64,000 bases of DNA from Pectobacterium wasabiae CFBP 3304 (GTDB lineage: Bacteria; Pseudomonadota; Gammaproteobacteria; Enterobacterales; Enterobacteriaceae): NCBI RefSeq assembly GCF_001742185.1, contig NZ_CP015750.1, forward strand, positions 3,224,001-3,288,000, read 5' to 3'. Below the pieces are notes generated by a model. It saw only the letters and a list, made by a program, of their open reading frames with translations. It did no database searches and was not told the origin of the DNA. Below, in pieces: positions 40,196 to 51,477 of the stretch (its first letter is position 1; each line of letters starts with the position of its first letter). Made by a program: the position numbers and the translations under genes.

Positions 40196-41878
40196 ATGTC
40201 AACAAGTGTATTTAATCGCCGTTGGGCTACATTGCTGCTGGAATCGCTGACCCGCCATGGCGTCCGGCACATCTGCATCGCGCCTGGTTCTCGCTCTACT
40301 CCGCTGACGCTGTCTGCGGCAGATAATCGTGCACTGATTTGCCATACCCATTTCGATGAACGGGGGCTGGGGCATCTTGCGCTCGGGCTGGCAAAGGCTT
40401 CGCGTGAACCGGTTGCGATTATCGTGACGTCAGGGACTGCCGCTGCCAACCTTTACCCGGCAATTATTGAAGCGGGACTGACCGGTGAACGGCTGGTGGT
40501 TTTGACGGCCGATCGTCCGCCGGAGCTGATTGACTGCGGTGCGAATCAGGCGATTCGCCAGCACGCACTGTATGCGTCACACCCCACGCTGTCGCTGGAT
40601 TTACCGCGCCCTACGCCCGATATTCCGGCTAACTGGCTGGTTTCCTCAGTGGATAGTGCTATGGCACGGCTTACTCACGGCGCGTTGCACATTAACTGTC
40701 CCTTTGCTGAACCGCTTTATGGTGCCGATGATGGCACTGCTTATCAAGACTGGCTGATGACGCTGGGTGACTGGTGGAATAGCCGCGAACCCTGGCTGCG
40801 TGAAATGCGCCAGAGTGCGCTGGCGGTGCAGCCGGACTGGCCGCAGTGGCGACAGAAACGTGGTGTCGTCCTCGCTGGGCGCGTGAGTCCGGAACACGGG
40901 GCGCGTCTCGCGGCATGGGCGAACGAGTTAGGCTGGCCGCTGATTGGTGATGTCCTGTCGCAAAGTGGGCAGCCTTTGCCCTGTGCGGATATTTGGCTGG
41001 CGCACCCAGAAGCGGCGAATCTTTTACGGCAGGCAGAGATCGTCCTACAGTTCGGCGGTAGCCTGACCGGTAAACGCCTGCTGCAATGGCAAGAACAGTG
41101 TCAGCCGCAAGAATTTTGGTTAATTGACGATCTGCCGGGACGACTGGACCCGGCTCACCATCGCGGGCGTCGTTTGGTTGCGGATGTTGGCGAATGGCTG
41201 TCGGCGCATCCAGCAGAAAAACAGGCATCGTGGGCGGATTTACTGGTGGATATTGCCGACAGAACGCAGCGGCAGATCGATACGTATCTGGCTTCCCGTT
41301 TTGGTGAAGCGCAGTTGGCGCAGCGAATACCGGCGCTGTTGCCACCGGATGGGCAACTGTTTGTCGGTAATAGCCTCGTGGTACGTCTGATCGACGCGCT
41401 GGCGCAGCTCCCACAAGGTTATCCCGTGTATGGGAATCGAGGAGCCAGCGGCATTGATGGCCTGATTTCCACGCTGGCTGGCGTACAGCGTGCCACGGCG
41501 AAAGCGACGCTGGGCATCGTCGGCGATCTCTCTGCATTATACGATTTGAATGCGCTGTCGCTGTTGCGCCAGTCTCCCGCACCGCTGGTGTTGATCGTGG
41601 TGAACAATAACGGTGGCCAGATCTTTTCCCTGCTGCCGACACCGGTTGACCAGCGCGAAGCGTTTTATTGCATGCCGCAAAATGTGGAGTTCGGACATGC
41701 TGCGGCGATGTTTGGCCTGAATTACGTGCGCGCCGAGAACTGGGAACAACTCGCGGATACGGTGTCCCATTGCTGGACACAGGGCGGCGTTACGCTGCTT
41801 GAAGTGGTGGTTGAACCGAAAGACGGCGCGGAAACGCTCAATGAACTGGTCGCGCAGGTGGCGGCGTGGACCCACTAG
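40196..41878 (+). CDS. menD: SEPHCHC synthase MenD
   Basis: The 560-residue thiamine-diphosphate enzyme joins 2-oxoglutarate-derived succinyl semialdehyde to isochorismate. The N-terminal PYR-like domain has [15 protein letters not shown] with the catalytic-region FDERGLGH (Glu). The C-terminal ThDP domain has the [10 protein letters not shown] segment and the Mg-binding [10 protein letters not shown]...NNNGG motif (residues ~440-475). A phenylpyruvate-like PQ motif ([12 protein letters not shown]) follows. Length is close to E. coli MenD (556). The stop codon overlaps the menH start region by 13 bases, indicating coupling. Confidence 0.96.
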   Translation: MSTSVFNRRWATLLLESLTRHGVRHICIAPGSRSTPLTLSAADNRALICHTHFDERGLGHLALGLAKASREPVAIIVTSGTAAANLYPAIIEAGLTGERLVVLTADRPPELIDCGANQAIRQHALYASHPTLSLDLPRPTPDIPANWLVSSVDSAMARLTHGALHINCPFAEPLYGADDGTAYQDWLMTLGDWWNSREPWLREMRQSALAVQPDWPQWRQKRGVVLAGRVSPEHGARLAAWANELGWPLIGDVLSQSGQPLPCADIWLAHPEAANLLRQAEIVLQFGGSLTGKRLLQWQEQCQPQEFWLIDDLPGRLDPAHHRGRRLVADVGEWLSAHPAEKQASWADLLVDIADRTQRQIDTYLASRFGEAQLAQRIPALLPPDGQLFVGNSLVVRLIDALAQLPQGYPVYGNRGASGIDGLISTLAGVQRATAKATLGIVGDLSALYDLNALSLLRQSPAPLVLIVVNNNGGQIFSLLPTPVDQREAFYCMPQNVEFGHAAAMFGLNYVRAENWEQLADTVSHCWTQGGVTLLEVVVEPKDGAETLNELVAQVAAWTH

Positions 41879-42666
41879 ATCCTCAAGGGTTAGGCTGCCG
41901 GAAAGTGACGCATGGCGCGGTTGCTCCGATGCAGCCGTGGCTGGTGTGCCTGCATGGTTTATTAGGAAGTGGTGAGGACTGGCAGCCTGTCCTGCCGTTT
42001 TTTCGTGACTGGCCGGTGCTGCTGGTGGATTTACCCGGACACGGCGCGTCGCAAGCCATTGCTACAGCCGATTTTGCCGATATCAGCCGCCAATTAACCG
42101 CAACGCTGCTGGAGCAGGGTATCGAGCGCTATTGGCTGCTGGGTTATTCGCTCGGTGGACGCATTGCGATGTATCACGCCTGCGACGGGCACCATGACGG
42201 CATGCAGGGGTTGCTGGTCGAAGGGGGACACCTCGGTTTGGCAACGCCAGATCTACGTAAGGAACGTATTCATCATGATGCACGCTGGGCGCAGCGTTTT
42301 CGTCAGGAGCCACTGCCAGAGGTTTTGCAGGATTGGTATCAGCAGGCGGTTTTTGCCGATGTTGATTCGGCGCAGCGTGAACAACTGATAGTTCGTCGCA
42401 GCGGCAATCACGGTGCATCCGTTGCAGCGATGCTGGAAGCGACCTCTCTGGGGCGGCAGCCTTTTTTGGCAGAGCGCCTCCGGCACCTGTCGATACCTTT
42501 TATTTACTTATGCGGTGCCAGCGACGTGAAATTTCAGACGCTGGCGGCGCAATACGGCCTGCCGTTACTGAGCGTGGCTCAGGCGGGTCATAATGCTCAT
42601 CAGGCGAACCCAACGGCCTATGCCGAGCGGGTTCGCTCTTTTCTTTCGCATCCCGTTAAGGATTGA
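41866..42666 (+). CDS. menH: SHCHC synthase MenH (alpha/beta hydrolase)
   Basis: The 266-residue protein removes pyruvate from SEPHCHC to give SHCHC. It has the alpha/beta-hydrolase nucleophile elbow GYSLGGR (Ser ~93), the oxyanion-region [10 protein letters not shown], and the catalytic His in AGHNAHQ near the C-terminus. WYQQAVFAD and [13 protein letters not shown] match E. coli MenH. The GTG at 41866 overlaps menD by 13 bases. An alternative start is the in-frame ATG at about residue 22 ([10 protein letters not shown]), which would match the shorter E. coli N-terminus. It ends just before menB. Confidence 0.92.
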   Translation: MDPLDPQGLGCRKVTHGAVAPMQPWLVCLHGLLGSGEDWQPVLPFFRDWPVLLVDLPGHGASQAIATADFADISRQLTATLLEQGIERYWLLGYSLGGRIAMYHACDGHHDGMQGLLVEGGHLGLATPDLRKERIHHDARWAQRFRQEPLPEVLQDWYQQAVFADVDSAQREQLIVRRSGNHGASVAAMLEATSLGRQPFLAERLRHLSIPFIYLCGASDVKFQTLAAQYGLPLLSVAQAGHNAHQANPTAYAERVRSFLSHPVKD

Positions 42667-42671
42667 TAACT

Positions 42672-43529
42672 ATGCTTTATCCGAGTGAAGAACTGCTTTA
42701 CGCACCGATTGAATGGCACGATTGCAGCGGCGACTTCGCCGATATTCTCTACCATAAATCTATCGATGGGATTGCCAAAATCACCATTAACCGTCCTCAG
42801 GTACGCAATGCGTTTCGTCCGCAAACGGTAAAAGAGATGATTCAGGCACTCGATAATGCGCGTCATGACGACGGTATCGGGACGATTATCCTGACCGGTG
42901 CTGGCGATAAGGCATTCTGCTCCGGCGGCGATCAGAAAGTGCGCGGCGACTACGGCGGTTATCAGGATGACAGCGGTGTGCACCACCTGAACGTGCTGGA
43001 TTTCCAGCGCCAGATCCGCACCTGTCCAAAGCCAGTCATTGCGATGGTCGCAGGTTATTCCATCGGTGGCGGACACGTTCTGCACATGATGTGCGATCTG
43101 ACGATTGCGGCAGAAAATGCCATCTTCGGTCAAACGGGTCCGCGTGTTGGTTCCTTTGACGGCGGTTGGGGGGCTTCTTACATGGCTCGCATCGTGGGTC
43201 AGAAGAAAGCGCGTGAAATCTGGTTCCTGTGTCGCCAGTACGACGCTGCGCAAGCGTTGGATATGGGGCTGGTGAATACCGTGGTTCCGTTGGCCGATCT
43301 GGAAAAAGAAACTGTGCGCTGGTGCCGTGAAATGCTGCAAAACAGCCCGATGGCGCTGCGTTGCCTGAAAGCGGCACTGAACGCGGACTGTGACGGTCAG
43401 GCTGGCTTGCAGGAACTGGCAGGTAACGCCACCATGTTGTTCTATATGACCGATGAAGGGCAGGAAGGCCGCAACGCGTTCAATGAAAAACGCCAGCCTG
43501 ACTTCAGCAAATTCAAACGGAATCCGTAA
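42672..43529 (+). CDS. menB: 1,4-dihydroxy-2-naphthoyl-CoA synthase MenB
   Basis: The 285-residue crotonase-fold enzyme closes the naphthoquinone ring of o-succinylbenzoyl-CoA. The oxyanion hole and CoA-binding segments are [30 protein letters not shown] and [12 protein letters not shown], and the catalytic Asp lies in VGSFDGGWG. Length and sequence are almost identical to E. coli MenB. The ATG at 42672 ([10 protein letters not shown]) is chosen over the frame opening at 42663. The stop overlaps the menC start by one base (TAATG). Confidence 0.97.
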   Translation: MLYPSEELLYAPIEWHDCSGDFADILYHKSIDGIAKITINRPQVRNAFRPQTVKEMIQALDNARHDDGIGTIILTGAGDKAFCSGGDQKVRGDYGGYQDDSGVHHLNVLDFQRQIRTCPKPVIAMVAGYSIGGGHVLHMMCDLTIAAENAIFGQTGPRVGSFDGGWGASYMARIVGQKKAREIWFLCRQYDAAQALDMGLVNTVVPLADLEKETVRWCREMLQNSPMALRCLKAALNADCDGQAGLQELAGNATMLFYMTDEGQEGRNAFNEKRQPDFSKFKRNP

Positions 43530-44500
43530 TGCGCCGGGTCACTCTCTATCGTTACAGTGTGCCGATGGAAGCCGGGGTGGTGCTGCGCAATCAGCGCCTG
43601 AAAACCCGCGATGGTCTTATCGTTCGCCTGCAAGAAGGTGAACGGTTGGGCTGGGGCGAGATTGCGCCGCTGCCGGAGTTCAGTGTGGAAACGCTGGCAG
43701 ACGCGGAATCAGCCGCGCTTGAACAACTGCAATCGTGGGTGACAGGGCGAGCATTTTCTAACGATCTTCCGCCGTCCGTTGCGTTTGGTTTGAGTTGTGC
43801 GCTGGCTGAGCTGGATCAGCGCCTGCCACAGGCGGCGGACTATCGCAAAGCGCCGCTGTGTAATGGCGATCCTGATGAGCTGTTCGAGATGCTTCAGTCG
43901 ATGCCGGGCGAGAAAGTGGCAAAGATAAAAGTCGGCCTGTACGAAGCCGTGCGTGACGGTATGATTGTTAATGTCCTGCTGGAAGCGTTGCCGGATTTGA
44001 AACTCCGTCTGGATGCCAACCGCAGTTGGACACGAGCCAAAGCGGACGGCTTCGCCCGCTATGTCGCTCCGTCACTGCGTTCACGCATTGCTTTTCTCGA
44101 AGAACCCTGCAAAACCCGTGACGAATCCCGTGAATTTGCGCGGGAAACGGGCATCAACATTGCCTGGGACGAAAGCGTGCGCGAGGCAGATTTTCGGGTG
44201 GAAGCCGAACCGGGTGTGAGTGCGATTGTGATCAAGCCGACGCTGGTCGGTAGCTTAGCCCGCTGTCAGCAACTGGTGCAGGAAACGCACCAAGCTGGAT
44301 TAACTGCGGTGATCAGCTCCAGCATTGAATCCAGTCTGGGCCTAACTCAGCTAGCGCGCTTGGCACATTGGTTGACGCCGGACACGGTTCCTGGGCTGGA
44401 TACGTTAGATCTGATGCAGGCGCAGGTGATTCAACGTTGGCCGGATAGTACGTTGCCGCTTCTGGCTGTCGAGCAACTGGACGTGGTATGGCAATCCTGA
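43529..44500 (+). CDS. menC: o-Succinylbenzoate synthase MenC
   Basis: The 323-residue member of the enolase superfamily dehydrates SHCHC to o-succinylbenzoate. Catalytic and metal residues appear in order: KIKVGLYE (second Lys as base, ~133), RLDANRSW (Asp), LEEPCK (Glu), WDESVRE (Asp) and VIKPTLVG (Lys). Its start overlaps the menB stop by one base and its end overlaps menE by 13 bases, so menB-menC-menE are translationally linked. Confidence 0.96.
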   Translation: MRRVTLYRYSVPMEAGVVLRNQRLKTRDGLIVRLQEGERLGWGEIAPLPEFSVETLADAESAALEQLQSWVTGRAFSNDLPPSVAFGLSCALAELDQRLPQAADYRKAPLCNGDPDELFEMLQSMPGEKVAKIKVGLYEAVRDGMIVNVLLEALPDLKLRLDANRSWTRAKADGFARYVAPSLRSRIAFLEEPCKTRDESREFARETGINIAWDESVREADFRVEAEPGVSAIVIKPTLVGSLARCQQLVQETHQAGLTAVISSSIESSLGLTQLARLAHWLTPDTVPGLDTLDLMQAQVIQRWPDSTLPLLAVEQLDVVWQS

Positions 44501-45900
44501 CTGACTGGCCTTGGCGGCATTGGGCTAGCCAGACGCCCCAGTCCGCCGCGCTGATTGAGGATGAAACCCGCTGGAGTTGGCAGACGCTCGCCCGGCGGGT
44601 GGATTATTTGGCAGAGCATTTCACACAGCAGGGCGTGACTGCCGAAAGCACGGTAGTGCTACGCGGGAAAAATAGTGTACCGATGCTGTGCTGCTATCTT
44701 GCGCTGTTACAGTGCGGCGTGCGCGTACTCCCGCTGAATCCACAGTTACCCGATACGTTAGCTGAAGTGTTGTTACCCGCGCTGGATGTGGCGTATGGTC
44801 TGTGTCTGACTGATAAACCGTGGCCGAATGCTGTGCGTGCGCTTTCTTTACCATCAGATTCCTCGTCATCGGGTAATACCGAAGCAACCCACTACACCAA
44901 TCGATTACGCTGGCAGGCCGATCGACTAGCGACGTTGACGCTGACATCCGGTTCCAGCGGTATGCCGAAAGCAGTGGCGCATACGTTTGCTGCCCATCTC
45001 TCCAGTGCGGAAGGCGTGGTTCAAATGATGGCATTTTCCGCCTGCGACAGTTGGCTGCTGTCACTTCCCCTTTTCCACGTGTCCGGGCAAGGTATCGTTT
45101 GGCGCTGGCTTGCCACGGGTGCCACGATGGTCGTTCGCGCACATCAGCCTCTGGAGGTCGCACTGCGTGATTGTACCCACGCTTCTCTGGTGCCGACCCA
45201 ACTGTGGCGACTGCTGTCGGAGGAGACATTGCCTACGGCACTGAAAGCTGTGTTGCTCGGTGGGGCGACGATCCCGCAGACGTTGACGCAGCAGGCAGAA
45301 GCACGAGGTGTGAGCTGCTGGTGTGGCTATGGTCTGACGGAATTGGCGTCCACGGTCTGTGCTAAACGTGCCGATGGGCGTTCGGGCGTCGGAATGCCGC
45401 TGCAAAAACGAGAGGTTCGGTTGGTCAATGAAGAAATCCAACTGCGTGGCAGCACGCTGGGCGCTGGCTATTGGCGTGACGGAAAACTGATTCCGCTAGT
45501 CGATGATGATGGCTGGTTCCACACGCGCGATCGCGGGCTATTTGCCGAGGGAGAATGGCACATTTTGGGGCGTCTGGATAATCAATTTTTCAGCGGTGGG
45601 GAAGGGGTTCAGCCGGAGAATATCGAAGCCGTGCTGTTGATGCACCCCGATGTTCAACAGGCATGTGTTGTGCCCGTTGAGGATGTGGAGTTTGGCCATC
45701 GTCCCGTTGCGGTATTAGGGGTGGCTCAGACCTCGACGCTGGATGCAGTGCGCGACTGGCTACAGCCGCAGCTTGCCGGCTTTCAGCGACCGGTTGCGTA
45801 TTATGCGCTGCCTGCCGAGCTGAAAAATGGTGGAATTAAGCTTTCTCGCCAGCAGGTGAAAAGCTGGGTCAATGCTGTACACCATCAGCATAAACGGTAG
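44488..45900 (+). CDS. menE: o-Succinylbenzoate-CoA ligase MenE
   Basis: The 470-residue acyl-adenylate-forming enzyme activates o-succinylbenzoate with CoA. The AMP-binding signature is [17 protein letters not shown] (residues ~150-166). Further adenylation motifs are [18 protein letters not shown] (Asp) and [20 protein letters not shown] hinge. The C-terminal Lys in [12 protein letters not shown] is the adenylation Lys. It overlaps menC by 13 bases and is the last men gene here. The substrate of the preceding enzymes makes the assignment secure. Confidence 0.95.
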   Translation: MAILTDWPWRHWASQTPQSAALIEDETRWSWQTLARRVDYLAEHFTQQGVTAESTVVLRGKNSVPMLCCYLALLQCGVRVLPLNPQLPDTLAEVLLPALDVAYGLCLTDKPWPNAVRALSLPSDSSSSGNTEATHYTNRLRWQADRLATLTLTSGSSGMPKAVAHTFAAHLSSAEGVVQMMAFSACDSWLLSLPLFHVSGQGIVWRWLATGATMVVRAHQPLEVALRDCTHASLVPTQLWRLLSEETLPTALKAVLLGGATIPQTLTQQAEARGVSCWCGYGLTELASTVCAKRADGRSGVGMPLQKREVRLVNEEIQLRGSTLGAGYWRDGKLIPLVDDDGWFHTRDRGLFAEGEWHILGRLDNQFFSGGEGVQPENIEAVLLMHPDVQQACVVPVEDVEFGHRPVAVLGVAQTSTLDAVRDWLQPQLAGFQRPVAYYALPAELKNGGIKLSRQQVKSWVNAVHHQHKR

Positions 45901-46012
45901 TGTGACTGGGTTTTACACTATTTCATGCTGAGGTGAGGGAGCGTTTCGGGTAGAATCGGCAACGATAACATCTTTACACGCGCGTTTAATGACGGTTTTA
46001 AGGATATTGAAA

Positions 46013-46552
46013 ATGAAAAAGTTTGTGATTGCCTGTGCGGGAAGCCTGTTACTTGCAAGTGCTTCTGTACATGCCATTAGCCTTTCCGGGGAAGCTGGCC
46101 GTGATTACGCAGGTGCTAGCGCAGGCTTCGGTCTGGGCATGCCAGGGCTTGCGGGTAATGTGGGCTATTCCCACGGTGACAACAGCAACGATGTATACAG
46201 CTTTGGTTTGGGCTACACCATCCCTGTTGGTCAACTTAAGCTGACTCTGGGTGGTAAAGCGTTGTACCTGAATCAGGATCACGGCGATGATGGTTATGGT
46301 GTTGCACTGGGCGGTGGCGTGCAGTGGCCGCTGAGCCGTCAGTTCTCACTGTATGGTGAAGGTTACTATGCGCCGGATTCGTTCTCCAGCCACGTTGACC
46401 ACTATGTTGAAGGGAAGGCGGGCGTTCGTTGGCAGGTGTTTGCACCGCTGAGCGTCGATGTCGGTTACCGTTACATCAATATGGCGCGTGAAAACGGCCC
46501 AGATAACAAGTTGGCTGATTCTGCCTATATCGGCGTTGGTCTGAACTTCTAA
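46013..46552 (+). CDS. yfaZ: Outer-membrane beta-barrel protein YfaZ
   Basis: The 179-residue protein (ATG at 46013, AAGGA eight bases upstream) has a signal peptide ending at VHA (residues ~19-21). After that it is a series of alternating amphipathic beta strands ending in the outer-membrane signature GVGLNF with terminal Phe. It matches E. coli YfaZ in length and in VDVGYRYINM and EGYYAPDSFSS segments. Function is unknown. The stop codon directly abuts an ERIC fragment, and a bidirectional terminator separates it from the convergent tyrP. Confidence 0.9.
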   Translation: MKKFVIACAGSLLLASASVHAISLSGEAGRDYAGASAGFGLGMPGLAGNVGYSHGDNSNDVYSFGLGYTIPVGQLKLTLGGKALYLNQDHGDDGYGVALGGGVQWPLSRQFSLYGEGYYAPDSFSSHVDHYVEGKAGVRWQVFAPLSVDVGYRYINMARENGPDNKLADSAYIGVGLNF

Positions 46553-46590
46553 TATACCGTCATACTTCAAGCCGCAGGTGTGTTGGCTTG
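46553..46590 (-). repeat. ERIC end fragment (copy D)
   Basis: TATACCGTCATACTTCAAGC followed by a GTGTTGGCTT motif matches the right end of the reverse-complement ERIC. The remainder of the element is missing. It begins at the base after the yfaZ stop codon. Confidence 0.75.
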
Positions 46591-46607
46591 ATATCGTGAC
46601 CGGAAAG

Positions 46608-46644
46608 AAAAAAGAGCGTGAATGTTGAATTCACGCTCTTTTTT
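46608..46644. terminator. Bidirectional terminator between yfaZ and tyrP
   Basis: AGAGCGTGAAT (46613-46623) pairs with ATTCACGCTCT (46629-46639). The stem is flanked by A6 on the left and T6 on the right, so it works on both strands of the convergent pair. Confidence 0.93.
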
Positions 46645-46669
46645 ATACTTGCGTTAACCGATCGAGAAG

Positions 46670-47878
46670 CTAATTGATTGACGGCAACCAGCCCGTAACC
46701 ATCGCCACCTGGATCAGAATAATTCCCACGCCGCTGGCGAAGATCAGCACCAAGACGGGCGCACCACCACGAGTCGCACGTATTTCAGGATGCTGTTTAC
46801 GAACCTGCCAGCTCAGCAACGCGGGAATGAGTAATGCCAATACGGCCAGTGCAATTGCCGCATAGCCTAGCGCCATCACAAACCCTTGCGGATAAAAGAG
46901 TGCGAACACCAGCGGCGGGATAAAAGTCAGCAACCCCGTCTGCGCACGCCCTGTGACGCTATTTTTACGCTTAAATAGATCGGCTAAATAATCGAATAAT
47001 CCTAGCGCCACGCCGAGGAAAGAGGTCGCCAGCGCCAGATCGGCAAACAGGTGGACGGCAAGCTCAACATGCGGTGAAGCAACCAACGTGCGAATCGCCT
47101 GCATCAACCCATTCAATCCCGCCTGATTGGCCAAAATAGCATTAAATGTTGAAGAGCTGAGGCTACCCAACATGACGAGCTGCCAAAAAATATAGGCAAT
47201 CAGCGGTATCACGCTACCGATAAGAAATATCCGACGTAGCTTACGGCTGTCTCCCCCCATGTAGTGGACAATGCTGGGGATGCTGCCGTGAAAGCCGAAT
47301 GAGGTCAGAATGACAGGTAATGCCGAGAGCGTCAGACCCTGTTGCAGCGGCAGCGTTAAGAGATTGACGCGCTGAATGTGTGGAACCATCACGGCTAACA
47401 TGATGACGAGCATCAGCACTTTGCCGCTAAACAGGATACGGTTAAACAAGTCGACTGACGACGTGCCGATGCAGACGACCCCGCCTGCAACCAGCGTGAA
47501 GATCAGAATGCCTGCCGACAGAGGAAGTGAGTAGCCACTCCACTGGCTGATGCTGCTGGCGAGCAGTTCGCCCGCGCCGCTGATATAGGCCGCCGTTAGT
47601 GCATACATCAGAAATAGCATGCTGAAACCGGTAATCCACTGCCCCCAACGGCCGAGGTAGATTTTTGCCAACGTGCCTAACCCAGTATGCGATGGCTGAT
47701 GTTGATACACTTCAACCAGCAACAAGGCGCTGTAGCACATCAGTGCCCACAGACCGATCAAGATCATCAATGTCGTACCAAACCCGACGCCAGCCGTTGC
47801 CAACGGCATCGCCAACATTCCTGCTCCAATGGTGGTACCTGCAACGATAAAAATACTGCCAAGAGTACGATTTTTCAC
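46670..47878 (-). CDS. tyrP: Tyrosine-specific transporter TyrP
   Basis: The 402-residue inner-membrane permease of the HAAP (aromatic amino acid) family imports tyrosine with protons. It begins [22 protein letters not shown], almost identical to E. coli TyrP. About 11 helices are evident, including the conserved [12 protein letters not shown] and [22 protein letters not shown] segments. A near-perfect TyrR box lies ~90 bases upstream (47970-47987), consistent with aromatic-amino-acid control known for tyrP. The gene is convergent with yfaZ across a bidirectional terminator and divergent from yfaY. Confidence 0.95.
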   Translation of the reverse strand: MKNRTLGSIFIVAGTTIGAGMLAMPLATAGVGFGTTLMILIGLWALMCYSALLLVEVYQHQPSHTGLGTLAKIYLGRWGQWITGFSMLFLMYALTAAYISGAGELLASSISQWSGYSLPLSAGILIFTLVAGGVVCIGTSSVDLFNRILFSGKVLMLVIMLAVMVPHIQRVNLLTLPLQQGLTLSALPVILTSFGFHGSIPSIVHYMGGDSRKLRRIFLIGSVIPLIAYIFWQLVMLGSLSSSTFNAILANQAGLNGLMQAIRTLVASPHVELAVHLFADLALATSFLGVALGLFDYLADLFKRKNSVTGRAQTGLLTFIPPLVFALFYPQGFVMALGYAAIALAVLALLIPALLSWQVRKQHPEIRATRGGAPVLVLIFASGVGIILIQVAMVTGWLPSIN

Positions 47879-47969
47879 CTATTCCTCTATATATAGCGTG
47901 GCTATCCAGATATTTTTGGCAGCAGGGTAGAGTATTCAGTGATTTCTGTCAAAACGCCGTTACGACGAG

Positions 47970-47987
47970 TGTAATTTTATATTTACA
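47970..47987. promoter_or_regulatory. TyrR box upstream of tyrP
   Basis: TGTAATTTTATATTTACA matches the TyrR consensus TGTAAA-N6-TTTACA at 11 of 12 defined positions. In E. coli TyrR with tyrosine represses tyrP, and with phenylalanine activates it. Confidence 0.8.
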
Positions 47988-48099
47988 CCAGAGGGCGACA
48001 TGCCGGCAGCGGTGCGTTATCGGGCAGGACGAAAGAAATATTGTGTTTGCTCATCCGACTTTTTAAAGTGGTTTCAGGATTATCATCAGGAGTGAAAAA

Positions 48100-49293
48100 A
48101 TGCTTAGGGTTGAGATGTTATGTACCGGCGATGAAGTGCTGCATGGTCAGATTATTGACACCAACGCGGCCTGGCTGGCGGATTATCTGTTTGTGCAGGG
48201 ATTACCGATGACCAGCCGGATGACGGTGGGTGACGATCTCGATGCGTTGGTGACCGCAATCACGCAGCGCAGCCAGATAGCCGATATCCTGATTGTGAAC
48301 GGCGGTTTGGGGCCGACCAGCGACGATCTCAGCGCATTGGCGGCCGCTACCGCAGCGAGAGAAGGGTTGGTTGAGCACGCTGAATGGCTGGCGCGTATGG
48401 AGGCTTTTTTTGCCGAACGCGGCAGAGTCATGGCTCCCAGTAATCGTAAACAGGCGCAAATCCCTGCCAGCGCCGAAATGGTGGATAATCCAGTCGGTAC
48501 AGCCTGTGGTTTTGCGCTGCGATTGAACAAGTGCCTGATGTTTTTCACACCGGGCGTACCGTCTGAATTTAAGGTCATGGTCGATCAACAGATTATGCCG
48601 CGTCTGCGTGAACGCTTTGCTGTGGCGGAAGCCCCGCTGTGTTTGCGTTTGACCACCTTTGGTCGCTCCGAGAGCGATCTGGCAAGCCAACTGGATGGCA
48701 TGGCGTTACCGCCGGGCGTGGTGCTGGGCTACCGATCTTCTATGCCGATTATTGAGCTGAAGCTCACTGGCCCGGCCGCACAGCAAGAAAGGATGGAGCA
48801 ACTATGGGAAACGGTGCGCACTGTAGCAGGTGAGAATACGATCTTTGAAGGCACTGAAGGACTACCTGCACAGTTGGCGCGACGCCTCGCCGAACGTGAT
48901 ATGACGCTGGCGGTGAGTGAACACTTCACGGCAGGATTGCTCAACTGGCAACTCCAGTCGGCGGATACACCGCTGGCTGGCGGAGAGTTGCTGGCAAGTG
49001 TTCAAGATACCAGCCTGTCCGGGCTAGTGGACTATGCACGCCATCTGGCAGAGCGACAGGGTGCATCGTTAGCGTTGGTGGTCGGCAGCCGGGATGACGC
49101 TGAACTGTCATTAGCGCTGCATACGCCGGAAGGATCTTTCGCCCAAACGATACAGTTCAACGTACAGCGCTATAGCCTGAAAACCCATCAGGACGTGGTT
49201 GCGATGCTGGCGATGAATATGTTGCGCCGCTGGTTAAACGGCTGGTCAGTGTACGGTGGACACGGTTGGATTACGGTGCTGAAGACGCTTTAA
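48100..49293 (+). CDS. yfaY: CinA-like protein YfaY
   Basis: The 397-residue protein has an N-terminal molybdopterin-binding-like (COG1058) domain over residues ~1-170: LCTGDEVLHGQIIDTNAAWLA, VNGGLGPTSDDL and PGVPSEFKVM. The C-terminal part (residues ~250-397) corresponds to the CinA deamidase domain, but the usual SGG catalytic signature is degenerate here (LAVSEHFTAGLLNWQL), as in E. coli YfaY. CinA relatives hydrolyse ADP-ribose or deamidate nicotinamide mononucleotide. YfaY's own activity is unclear. The ATG follows a GGAG ribosome site. A structured repeat occupies the region downstream. Confidence 0.9.
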   Translation: MLRVEMLCTGDEVLHGQIIDTNAAWLADYLFVQGLPMTSRMTVGDDLDALVTAITQRSQIADILIVNGGLGPTSDDLSALAAATAAREGLVEHAEWLARMEAFFAERGRVMAPSNRKQAQIPASAEMVDNPVGTACGFALRLNKCLMFFTPGVPSEFKVMVDQQIMPRLRERFAVAEAPLCLRLTTFGRSESDLASQLDGMALPPGVVLGYRSSMPIIELKLTGPAAQQERMEQLWETVRTVAGENTIFEGTEGLPAQLARRLAERDMTLAVSEHFTAGLLNWQLQSADTPLAGGELLASVQDTSLSGLVDYARHLAERQGASLALVVGSRDDAELSLALHTPEGSFAQTIQFNVQRYSLKTHQDVVAMLAMNMLRRWLNGWSVYGGHGWITVLKTL

Positions 49294-49363
49294 GTAAAAA
49301 TATGGTCAGACGAGAGACATACAGTAATCTGTAATTTCTCTGATTTTGCTGTTTTTTATTTTT

Positions 49364-49575
49364 CGGCGTCAAACGTTGTGCTGAGGTGGGCGTGACCGTC
49401 GGGTGAGCCGCATGGACGCGGCGAGAGTCAGTGCCGCGTCGGGAACGCGTCACTGACGGCCCGAATAACGGGCACGAACGCCGAAGGTACCGCGAAGCGG
49501 CACAACGTCCGCCAAATAGCCAGAGGTCAAGGAGCTGCGGCGATTGAGCGCTCCTTGTCGGGCGAGTGATGAAAT
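49364..49575 (+). repeat. Structured ~210-bp repeat, copy 1 (family not recognised)
   Basis: This stretch is homologous over its whole length to the reverse complement of 55341-55546. Hairpins: GCCGC/GCGGC (49407-49422); a two-part stem GTCAGTG-CGCGT / ACGCG-CACTGAC (49427-49457); CCGC/GCGG around 49490-49500; AAGGAGC/GCTCCTT (49529-49556). The second copy changes both sides of several base pairs together. It lies in the convergent gap between yfaY and ybbN. It encodes no plausible protein. It could be a mobile miniature element or a structured RNA. Confidence 0.75.
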
Positions 49576-49707
49576 GACAGAAAAGTAGGGTGGTTAGTAC
49601 GCCCGAAACTATCACATCAATCTAGCATAAGCCGATAAGCCGATGGCTAATACTCGCCTGCAAATAAGAAGGCCAGAATCAACGTTCTGGCCTTTCCCAC
49701 AAGAGAA

Positions 49708-50568
49708 TCAATATAATAACGAATAAAGCTGCCGGCGGTAGCGGGCGGCGAGGGCGTCGCTGGTGCCGAGGGCGGCCATGATATCCATCAGCGTTTTACG
49801 CGCGCTGCCATTAGCGACGGCCAGATCTTTCTTCAGGAATCCCATCAGCAACTCAAGCGCTTCTTCATTACGACCAACCTGATGCAGTTGCAGAGATAAT
49901 TGCACTGCCAGATCCGCATTTTGCGGGTCAGCGTTCAACTGCTGCTGCAAATGCTGAATTTCTGGCGTATCTGCTGCCTGTTTCAGCAATTCAATCTGAG
50001 CGACGAGGCTGTGATAGCGCGTGTCTTGATCTTGCAAAGGAATGGTGGCCAACACAGCTTCAGCATCTTCACTGCGTTTAATTTGAATCTGCACTTCCGC
50101 CAGCATCAGGCCGATATCGCTGCGCTGCTGGCTGAGTTGCCAGGCGTCTTTCAGTAGCTGCATCGCTTCCGGCAATTTGTCTTCCTGAATCAGTTGCTGT
50201 GCCTGAGCGACTTTCAGCTCTTCTTCTTTCGGCAGTGCGCGTTTCAGCAGTTCACGAACGGCTTCTTCCGGCTGTGGTCCTTGAAAACCATCCAGCGGCT
50301 GCCCGTCTTTAAACAGATAAACAGTTGGGATTGAGCGCAGGCCAAACTGGGCGGCGACACGCTGCTCGGCATCACAGTCCACCTTCGCCAGAACAAACTG
50401 CCCTGCGTATTCCTGTGCCAGTTTGTCTAACACCGGCTCCAGTTCCAGACAGTGCTGGCTACGCCCCGACCAAAAGTAAAACAGGACGGGCAGAGTCGCG
50501 GACTGTTCCAAAACCTGATGCAGGTTAGATTCGTTAACGTCAATGATAGTCGCTTGTTGTTCTAACAT
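49708..50568 (-). CDS. cnoX: Chaperedoxin CnoX (YbbN), thioredoxin-TPR protein
   Basis: The 286-residue protein has an N-terminal thioredoxin fold (residues ~1-110) with the redox motif replaced by SQHC, exactly as in E. coli CnoX. A cis-Pro region SIPTVYLF and [13 protein letters not shown] follow. The rest (~115-286) is helical TPR-like repeats ([34 protein letters not shown]). CnoX holds substrates after hypochlorous acid stress and passes them to GroEL and DnaK. It is followed (reverse strand) by the structured repeat and preceded by ybbO, its usual neighbour. Confidence 0.94.
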   Translation of the reverse strand: MLEQQATIIDVNESNLHQVLEQSATLPVLFYFWSGRSQHCLELEPVLDKLAQEYAGQFVLAKVDCDAEQRVAAQFGLRSIPTVYLFKDGQPLDGFQGPQPEEAVRELLKRALPKEEELKVAQAQQLIQEDKLPEAMQLLKDAWQLSQQRSDIGLMLAEVQIQIKRSEDAEAVLATIPLQDQDTRYHSLVAQIELLKQAADTPEIQHLQQQLNADPQNADLAVQLSLQLHQVGRNEEALELLMGFLKKDLAVANGSARKTLMDIMAALGTSDALAARYRRQLYSLLY

Positions 50569-50678
50569 GAGTAGTCTCTCTTACTTCTTGAATTCGTTTG
50601 ACCTTTAGATGGGGCTTGTCGGTGTCACTTACAAGCCTTGTGCAGAGGTGAGTGCGCAATACATCACTTTCTGCTGCT

Positions 50679-51449
50679 TTATCCACGTAATACTTTATCC
50701 AGCAAACACCCCGGTAACAGACGGCGCAGCCAGGTTAGGGCATGAGCCACCAGCGTCACGGGATAGCGTAATTTGGGCCGTGAACTTTCCAGCGCATGGT
50801 GGAGTTTCGGTAGTATCGCTTCCGGCGGCAGCGTGAAGCGTTTAGCGATACCGGGGTTGGTGACGGGTTTATCCATCTGCGTCTGTGCGACGTTGTTGGT
50901 AAAGCGTGTGCTAATTGGGCCAGGCTCGATCAGGCTGACGTGCAGGCCACTGCCGTGGAGTTCCATACGCAACGCATCTGACCAGGCTTCCAGTGCATGT
51001 TTGCTGGCGGCATACGCACCACGCCCGGGGGTGGACACCAGTCCCAGCACTGAACTGGTCTGGATGATGCGGCCTTCGCCGTGCGACAGCATTGCTGGCA
51101 ATAACAGTTGTGTGAGCTGATGTGTACCGAACAGGTTGCTGGAAAACTGTTGTTCAAGCTGCTGACGTGAAATGGTGTTCAGCGGCCCGTAGAGGCCGTA
51201 TCCAGCATTATTAAACAAGCCATACAAGCGGTTGTTAGTCAATCTGATCACGTCCGCGGCGGCCTGTTCAACGCTGGCGCTGTCATCCAGATCCAGCGTA
51301 ATAACCTTCAGGCCGAGCGTAGTCAGACGAGCAACATCTTCCGCACGGCGGCAGGCCGCAATCACGCGATAGCCACGTTTTTGCAGATCCTGAGCGGCAA
51401 TCAGGCCAATGCCGCTGGAGCAACCGGTAATGAAGACCGTTTTTTGCAT
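50679..51449 (-). CDS. ybbO: NADP-dependent aldehyde-reductase-like SDR YbbO
   Basis: The 256-residue classical SDR has the Rossmann motif TGCSSGIGLIAA (residues ~8-19), FNNAGYGLYG (NNAG), the catalytic Ser in IQTSSVLGL and YAASKHAL (Tyr-x3-Lys). E. coli YbbO reduces a broad range of aldehydes. The C-terminus (VTLVAHALTWLRRLLPGCLL) is hydrophobic and may associate with membrane. It lies 28 bases downstream of tesA on the same strand, which suggests joint lipid-related transcription. Confidence 0.92.
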   Translation of the reverse strand: MQKTVFITGCSSGIGLIAAQDLQKRGYRVIAACRRAEDVARLTTLGLKVITLDLDDSASVEQAAADVIRLTNNRLYGLFNNAGYGLYGPLNTISRQQLEQQFSSNLFGTHQLTQLLLPAMLSHGEGRIIQTSSVLGLVSTPGRGAYAASKHALEAWSDALRMELHGSGLHVSLIEPGPISTRFTNNVAQTQMDKPVTNPGIAKRFTLPPEAILPKLHHALESSRPKLRYPVTLVAHALTWLRRLLPGCLLDKVLRG

Positions 51450-51477
51450 AACTTTACCTAATTCAAAAGCCTATTTA

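Noticed and set aside
40692..41780. 362-codon frame antisense to menD
   Set aside because: Shadow frame; MenD is unambiguous on the other strand.
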